A program made the translations under genes and the position numbers. Source: Elusimicrobiota bacterium (lineage in GTDB: Bacteria > Elusimicrobiota > Elusimicrobia > UBA1565 > UBA9628). Taken from it: a DNA stretch of 8,217 bases. Position 1 is the first letter of the stretch; the number at the start of each line of letters is the position of its first letter. The stretch lies in assembly GCA_028717865.1 (NCBI GenBank), contig JAQUMZ010000099.1:1-8217 (forward strand). Direction: 5' to 3'. Under the pieces are notes generated by a model. That model worked only from the letters and a program-made list of their open reading frames with translations, searched no databases and was not told the DNA's origin. Below are positions 1 to 7,600 of the stretch, piece after piece.

Positions 1-1692
1 GTCGCGATCAACGCCGGAACCCTGGACCTGCTGGGCTCGACGCTGGCCGTGCGCGGCAGCTGGACCCCGGCTCCGGGAACGCTGGTGCGGGGAGGCTCCA
101 GCACCGTGGTGTTCGACGGCGCCGGCCCGGCCCCGCAGCGCGTCGCCTTGCGGGCCGGCAGCTCCTTCTACAACCTGATCTCCTCGGCGGCCGCCGCGCT
201 GGTGGTCCAGAGTCCGCTGGAGGTGGCCCGGAACATGGAATTGCATCGGGGCACCCTGCAGATATCGAGCCGCGCCGTGACGGTCGGGGGCGACCTGCTG
301 CGCCCGGGAGCCGCTTCCCTGCTGGCGCGGGGCTCGACCGTGACCCTTTCCGGCGCGCAAATGCAGTCCCTGGCCTTCGGTTCCCTGGACACCCTGGTGG
401 CCGACGGCCCCGGCGGAGCGCGTCTGACGGGGGACATGACGATCTCCAATCGCTTCGCCGTCCCGTCCGGCCGCGCTTTCGACGGCGGCGGCCGCGTGCT
501 GACCATCACCGGCTCGAACTTCGAGACCGCCGGGGCCGACTACACGGCGTCGGCGCCCGGGCACGCGGTCGTGCTGAATCCCGCCTCCGGTTCGGCGCGG
601 GCGGCCGCGGGCAGCAAGGTCAACGGCGGCCTGACGGTGGCCGCCGGCCGGGCGCTCGTGCTCGACGGCGACCTCGAATTGTCCGGTTTCGGCAGCGTTC
701 TCAACGTCCAGACCGGGGGCAGCGTGGTCAACGCCGCGGGGGGCTCCACGATCACCTTCCGGGACACGGCCGACCTGGCGCCGTCCGCGGGCCGTAACTG
801 GACCTACGGAGGCGCGGCGGGCGCCTCCTGGCTCGTCTTCACGGGGACGGGGACGGCCCGCGGCGCCTCCATGTCCAGCAATACCCTGGGCAACCTGCGC
901 GTTAATCTAGCCGGCGACACCTCCACCTTCCAGCATCCCGATCTCGCGCTCACCGGCTCCGTGGTCGTGGAGTCCGGCGTATTCAAACCCGCCGGCGGCG
1001 CGACCCTGTCCCTCGGAGGGGACTTCCTCCAGACCGGGGGCGAAATCGACTACGTCTGCGCGGGGACCGGCACCGTCAGGTTCGCCGGCCCCTACGCGCA
1101 GAGGATCGCGCTGCGGCCCGGCCACTCGCTGGAGGCTTTTCGGGTGGATTCGGGGACGGCGGCCGTGGCGCAATCGGACCTCAACATCAGGGGCGATTTC
1201 CGCGTCTCCAGCGGCGTCTTCCAGGCGGGGTCCTTCTTCCACCGCCTCGGCGGACGGTTCCGGGTGGAGCCGGGCGGGCCCCAGTTCCGCGCCCAGGCCA
1301 GCACCTGGACGCTCGACGGCGACGCCTGGCAGGACGTGAGCCTCCCGGCCGGGGGGGCTTTCCACGGCTTGACGGTCGCGGTCTCCAGCGCCCTGCTCGG
1401 CGTTTCGTTCTCGGCGGACGTCCTGACCGACCGCGTGGCGGGCGGGACCCTGGTCTTCGTTTCGGGCCAGAATTTCTCCGTGGGCGAGTTGCGGCTGGCC
1501 GGCGGGGCCGGGCCCGCCGGCCGCCTGCGGCTGCGCCCCGCTACGGAGGGGGCGCCGTTTTCCATGTCGCTGCTGGGGGTGTCGAGCGTGACCGCCGTGG
1601 ACGTAAGCTCCTGCGACGCCTCCGGCGGACTGGTCATACACGCCAACGACGGCTCCAGCCTGGATTCCGGCGGCAATTCCAATTGGAATTTC
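1..1692 (+). repeat. N-terminal array of ~7 degenerate beta-rich repeats ending in GGNSNWNF
   Basis: Residues 1-564 hold about seven diverged units of roughly 60-100 residues. Approximate boundaries are 7-60, 68-135, 141-216, 217-305, 309-385, 386-463 and 464-564. Typical elements are an 'L-x-L/I-x-G-x-h' strand, a 'SGVF/RGTL' turn, 'GGDFL' or 'RGSW', then 'GSTVTL', 'SSTVVFDG' or 'GTVRFAG', and a closing 'SSFYNL', 'SLEAFRV' or 'AFHGLTV' strand. The pattern fits stacked short beta strands as in parallel beta-helix or autotransporter/filamentous-haemagglutinin-like passenger regions. The last unit closes with GGNSNWNF (557-564), a motif I associate with the end of such repeats in large uncultured-bacterial surface proteins. 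Because the window begins inside a unit, more copies probably lie upstream. The fold and unit boundaries are inferred by eye. Confidence 0.6.
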
Positions 1693-4600
1693 AAGCCCAG
1701 CCTCAAGGTCATGGCGCCCGGTCCCCAGCAGGCCGGGACGCCCTTCCCGATCGCGGTCCGGGCCGTGGACGCCTCGGGCAATCCGGTTCCCGGCGTAGCT
1801 TTCCCCGTCGCCCTATCCTGGACCGAGAACTACGTTTCCACGCCCGCGGCCCTGAACTTGGTCGACGGGGCCACGATCTTCAGCAACGTGGTCCTGCGCA
1901 CGGCCCAGACCGTCTCGATCTATCCCCAGGCCTCGGCGCAGGCCTTTTCCACCGAGGGCGCGCAGGCCGTGGTCGGCCCCGGACCGCTGAGCCGCCTGCA
2001 GGTGCTCATGCCGGGCGAGGCGCCCCTGCCGGGCTCCGCGGCGGGCAAAACCGGGCTGCTGGAGCTCATCGCGGCCGACAAACCCTTCTCGGCGCAGGTG
2101 CGCGGCACGGACTCGTTCTGGAACCTGGTGCCCGGGGCCGCCGACGACGTGGAGCTGTCCACCGCCGCGCCGCTGCCCGGGAATTTGCCCCAGCGCGCGA
2201 CCCTCAGCGCCGGCGCGACGGTGTTTTCCTTCGTGGTCCTGACCGCCAGCGCCGCCTCCGTCGCCTTGACGGCCGCGGACCTCAGCGATCCCGGGGGGGT
2301 GCAATCCGACGTCGGGACCCCCACGTCCGTCTTCGCGGCCAGCCCGTATTCGCCGAGCGTCTCGATCGCCGTTCCGGCCTACGCGACCCTGGTGACCCTC
2401 GGCGGGGCCCTGACCGGAACCGCCGCGGACGACGTGGCGATCAGCCGGGTGATCGTGGCCGTGCAGCGCAAGGATTCCGGGCTTTTCTACAGCTGGTCGC
2501 CGCCGGCCTTCGATTCGCCGGAGCCGGTCTATTCCTTGGCGGAGGCGGCTCCGCATTTGGGACGCTCGGTGTCTTGGCGGGTGGCGCTGGCCGACGCCGT
2601 TCTCGCCGACCGGACGAGCTACTACGTCCTGGCCGTCGCCACCAATCCCAGCGACCATCTCACGGTGGCGCAAACCACCTTCACCTTCCTGCCCTCGGCC
2701 CTGGCCGCGGGCGACCCTGGGGACGGGGAAGGGACGGCCGCGGCGCTGACCCCCGCGACGGCGGGTTGCCAGGTGCTGACGGCGACGGTGATCTTCACGG
2801 CGGGGGGGCGGGGCGTGGCGGCGGGCGGCGCCGTCGCGGTACATCTGCCCGACGGCTGGACCCGCCCGGAGGCCTGGAGCGACGCGGATCCGCCGGCGGC
2901 TCCGGGCTCCCTGCACGTGGGCGCCACGACGGCCTTCGCCGTGGACTTCAATCCGCCGCAGGCCGACAGCGCGACCCTGGGCGACAATTGGGTGCTGTTC
3001 CGGCCCCTGGCGCCGCTGACGCCCGGCCAGAGGATATTCTTAACGTTCCGCGCCCTGCCTGCGGCGTCCGCCGCGCCCTTCGATTTCGCGGTCATGAGCC
3101 GCGGCGGGCCCGCGGGCCGGCTCAAGGCCCTGGCCGATTCCCCGCGCCTGAGCCTGCCTCCCGGCCCCCCGGCGCGGCTGGCCTTCGCGCCGCCGGCGCC
3201 GTTCGTCCTCGGCCCGCTGCAGACCGCGCCGACCATGGAACTGCGCCTTACCGACGCCTGCGGCGCTTCCACCGTGGCCGCGGCGAATTTCGGCGTCAGC
3301 ATCTCCGCCGGACGGTTCGACGAGGCGGATCGGACCGCCGTGTTCTACGCCGCGGGCGGCGCCTTGCTGCCCTCCTCCCGCGTGTCTTTCCTCGTCAATC
3401 AAAGCTCGGGCGACGCCAAATTTTACTTCCGCACCTCCACTACGGGCGTCAGCTTCGAACTGGTCATGGCCACCGCGTCCATTCCCGGCGTCGGACTGGT
3501 CTCGGCGTCGCGCTTCGCGGCTTTGCCGGCCAGCTCGCCGTCGTTCGCCTCGGTGTCGGCGGACGCCGGCACGCCCGAGCCCGGCTCGAAGTCGGCCTCC
3601 ATCGCCGTCCCCGGCGGCCAGGCGTTCGTCAACTTCGTCCCGTCCGACCCGGCCCTGCGCTGGACGGCGACGGTTTCGAGCTGCGGCGCGACCTTCTTTC
3701 CTCCCTGGTTCCAGCGCTCGGGCGCCGGCGCGCCGGGACGGGAGCTGTCCTGGAACGGCTTCGACGAGTCCGTCTTCCCCGCCCGGCTGGCCGGCCCGGC
3801 CACCTATTTCGTGCGGCTGGAGTTCGAGGGCGGCGCGGGGCGGGACGATTCCCTGCGCCTGGCGGTGGCGCCGTCGCCTTCGATCTTCGGCGACCTGGGT
3901 CCGGGCGGCGCCCGCGCCCGGGTGCGCGCCTACGGGCCGGGGGCGGGCCCGGGGAGCTTCGCCGTCGCCTCCGCCACGGGATATTTCCAGATTTTCGGGC
4001 TGCGCGCCGGCGCGGCTTACGGCATCGAGGCCTCCACCGTCGTCTGGCTCCAAAGCCGGCCGCTGGAGCTTTCGGTGTCGAGCGCGGGCGTGGCGGCGGC
4101 TACGGGCGGGGCGGACGCCGGCGCCCTCGCCTTTCCGACGCCGGGCGTGGCGCGCGTCAGCGCCGCCTTGCCCATCGCCGCCGCGCGCGAGCTTTGGGGC
4201 CGCGCGACGCTGCGCGACGCCTCCGGCGCGGCGCGCGACCAGGCCACCGTGCACTTCGCCTCCATGAGCGCCGCCTCCGACGACGGCGCCCGGGCCGTGG
4301 GCGCCGACGCCAGCTCTTGGACCGTGCTGGGCGCCGCGCCCGGGGTTTACGCCTTGGAACTGGAATTGGCGGGGATCGGATTCTCCACCCGGGTGGAGGG
4401 CGTGGCCTTGGCCGCGGGCGCCGTCACGGACATCGCGGCGTCCCTGCCGCGCAAAGCCGCGGTGGCGGGAAACGTGATCCTGCCCTCCACCACGGCTTTC
4501 GGCGCCTGGGTTTCGGTCGAGGCGCGGCTCAACGGCTCGAGTTCCGCCGTTTTGACGGGAGCCCTGGTGCCCGGCGCCGCCAGCGGGCCGCCGCCGGGGC

Positions 4601-7600
4601 CGCTCAGCGCGCCCTACGCGCTTTACGGCCTCGAGCCGGGTTCCTGGACGCTGACCGCGCGCGCCCAGGGCTTTGCCGCGGCGTCGCGCGCGGAGGTTTT
4701 GGGCAGCACGGACTCCCGGTTCGGGTTCGACCTCGCCCTTGGCGCCGGGGGCGTCATCCGGGGGACCGCGACGGTCCTGGGCGACACCCGCGGGCGCAGC
4801 GACTCCGGCCCCGGCTCCTGGCCGGGGCCGGGATTCTCCCTGCTCGTCACCGCCTTCAACGCCGCCACGCTGGCGCAATCCTCCGCGAAGGTGCTCCTGG
4901 CCACGGGCGCCGCGGCGGTCTCCAGCACCTTCACGCTCGGCGGGCTCGAGGACGGCGTCTACCTGGTCGCCGCCGAGCTCGACGGGTTCGAGGCGGCCCG
5001 GCGGACCGTCGTCGTCGCGGGCGGCGCGGGCGAGGCGGACTTGGCCCTGCGCGGCCCCGATGCCCGCTTGCGCCTGGCCCTGCGCCTGCCCGCGGGCCGG
5101 CAGCCGGCCGTCGATGCCGGCAAGACCTCCCTGCTGCTGCGCGGGCCCTCGTCGGCGGCCGTGCTGCGGCAGGACCTTACGGCCGGAGCCACGACGCAGT
5201 TCTTCGCGTCGAGCGCGACCGTCCTGCTGGGGCCCTTCGCCCCCGGCACCTACGTCGCCGACGTCCTCTTCGGCCCGACCGGGGCCTGGGCCAGCAGCGG
5301 CACGCTGCTGCGGCAGGGCGCCACGGCGTATTTGGAACTGGACCTGGCCGGGGCGACCACCACCCTGCGGGGCGCGGTCGCCTTGGGCGGGGGCTTGGTG
5401 GTATCGAGCGCCGATTTCTCCGTGGAGGTAAGCTCCATGGCGGGCCTGCTGGCCTTGTCGCCGACCACGGGCTACTGCCTCATGGGCTCGACCGCCCCGG
5501 TGTCCTTGCCGGCCCTGCATATGGAGCTGCTGCCCGTGCGTCCGCGCGAGGGGCAAAGTTCCTTCCTGGAGGGGCCCTTGCCCGCGGCTCCCCCCGGCGG
5601 CTGTTCGACCGCGGCCCTGTCCGTCTCCGGCCTGGCGCCCAATTCCGCGCACGCTTACGCGGCGGCGATCTCCGCCGACGGTTCCTTCGCGTTTTCCAAT
5701 CTCCCCTGGGGGGACTACTGGCTGCGCCTGGCGGGCGGCTTGGACGGCCTGCTGGCCGACGGCGGAGCCCTGTCCGCGGCGGGCCGGGCGGTGCGGGTGA
5801 GCTCCGCGACGCCGCCGGCTTTCGTGCGCCTGGATCCCGGCGGGGCGGTCTGCGGAGACCTGATCCTGCCCGCCCAGACCAGGGCCAGCCGCAGCTTCCT
5901 GGTCGCGCTGCGCGACGCCTCGGGGGCGGCGGCCCGGCAGGCCACGGTCACGCTCAACGATTCCGACCGCGCCGCCTACCGGCTCGGCGGCGTGGCGGCG
6001 GGGGACTATGTCCTGACCGTGACGGACCTGGGCTGGCCCACGCGCTACGCCGCCTCGCCCCGCGCCTTGACCGCTTCCGGGCTGTTCCAGCCGGGGCAGG
6101 ACCTGGCCTTGAGCCGGACGGGGGTCATCACGGGCCGTTTGGCGGTGGAGACCTTCGGCCTCGACGGCGGCCGGCAGTTCGCGGCGGCCGGCGCCTCGAA
6201 CCCGGACCTCCTGCCGCGGGAGCTTCGCATCGAGGCTCGCGCCGATCCCTATTTCCCCGGCGGCCTGGCGGCGGCCCGCCGGACGCAGGACGGCGTCCTG
6301 GCCTTGGACGAGTCGGACCGGTTCGTCATCGAAGGGCTCCTGCCGGGGCTCTACCACGTCCGCGCGGCCGCGGCGGGCTCGAGCCTGGCGCCCGCCGATA
6401 TCCCCGCCGTCGAGGTCCGGGAGGGCGGGGTCAGCGACGTGGGCGTCATGAACCTGCCCTCGGCGGCGCGCCTGCGCGGCCGCGTCGTGGACGCCGGCAG
6501 CGGCGCGGGGCTCGCCGGCGTGCCGGTGGAGGCCAGGCCTTCCCTGCGCCGGGGCTACGAGGATGCCGCCGCCGCCGCCTGGACCGACAGCAGCGGGGCT
6601 TTCGTCCTGGCCGGGCTCGATCCCCGGGTCCGCCTCTACGATATCGCGGCGGCCGGCCGCGGCCGCGCGCTGGCCGCAGACGCCTTGCCGCCTTACGAAA
6701 GCCGGGTCCTGTATTCCGTGGACGTCGGCTCCGTGCCCGAGATCGCGCTGCGTCCCGCGCCGTATTACATCCGCGGGCGCTTGAGCGCGCCTCCGGGGGG
6801 GCCGCCGCTCGCCCTGCCCTTCGGCGCCGGCGCGGGGCCGGCGCCCGGCGCGGTCGTTTTGCTGCAGCGCTGGAGGGACATCCCCTCGGAAAACCCGGTG
6901 GCCGACAGCCAGGCCCAGAGCGACGCGCAAGGCTACTTCTTCATCCCGGCCCTGGCCGCCGGGACCTATCAGCTGACCGCCGCCGCGCAAGGCTACGCGC
7001 CGCTCAAGCGCGTGGTCGCGATTTTCGCAGCGCCGGTGGACCTCGGCGAGCTGAGCCTGACCGCGGGCGCGGCCCTTTCCGGACGCCTGCTCAAGCCCGG
7101 CGGCGCGGCCCCGGCCGCGGGCGACGTCCGCTCGGTGGCCGCCGTGACCGAGGATTTGTCCGAGGTTCTTTTCGGCGCGGTGGAGCTTGAGCCGATCTCG
7201 GGGTCGGTCTCCGGCTACCGGATCGACGGCTTGCGCGCCGGCGTCCCCTACCGGCTGATCGTGGTCGGCGGCGCGGGAGAGATAATCTCTCCCGAGGCGG
7301 GGCGCTCGGTGACCCTGGCCGGGGCCGGCGAGTCGCGGTGGCTGGACCTGGTCCTGCGGCCGGAGGCGCCCGCGGTCGCGGCGCGGGCCCGCCGGGTCGG
7401 GGAGGAGTTCGAGCTGCTTTTCGAGTTCAGCCAGCCTTTGCGGCGGCGCCTGGCCTGCGACGACGATCTGGAGCTGCTGCTGAGCACGGCCGGCGCCTCC
7501 GGCGCCTTGAGCCGGCGCGAGCTCTCCGATGACCGCCGGCAATTGCGGGCGGCGTACGCCCCGGCTTTCGGCGCGAGCGAGTCGAGCTTCACGGTGCGCC

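Noticed and set aside
235..237. First in-frame ATG as the gene start
   Set aside because: It lies inside a repeat unit (residue 79), the frame is open and repeat-like upstream of it, and there is no signal peptide after it.
1..1692. DNA-level tandem repeats or a CRISPR-like array
   Set aside because: The repeats are visible only as protein patterns; DNA copies are strongly diverged and there are no constant repeats with unique spacers.
1813..2916. Shorter - strand open frames such as 1813-2916, 907-1641 and 1092-1781
   Set aside because: They overlap the coherent frame-1 domains, show no domain pattern, and have the composition of GC-driven shadow frames.
4805..4831. GC-rich hairpin as an intrinsic terminator
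   Set aside because: No T-run follows and the reading frame continues with domain sequence on both sides.
1683..7190. Long + strand open frame (1835 codons) in another frame
   Set aside because: Its product is low-complexity Arg/Gly/Ala/Pro sequence with no domain pattern. Stops in this frame need a sense codon ending in T followed by AA, AG or GA, which is rare at this GC3; it ends where CTT is followed by GAG (TGA at 7188-7190). Frame 1 carries coherent domains through the same region.
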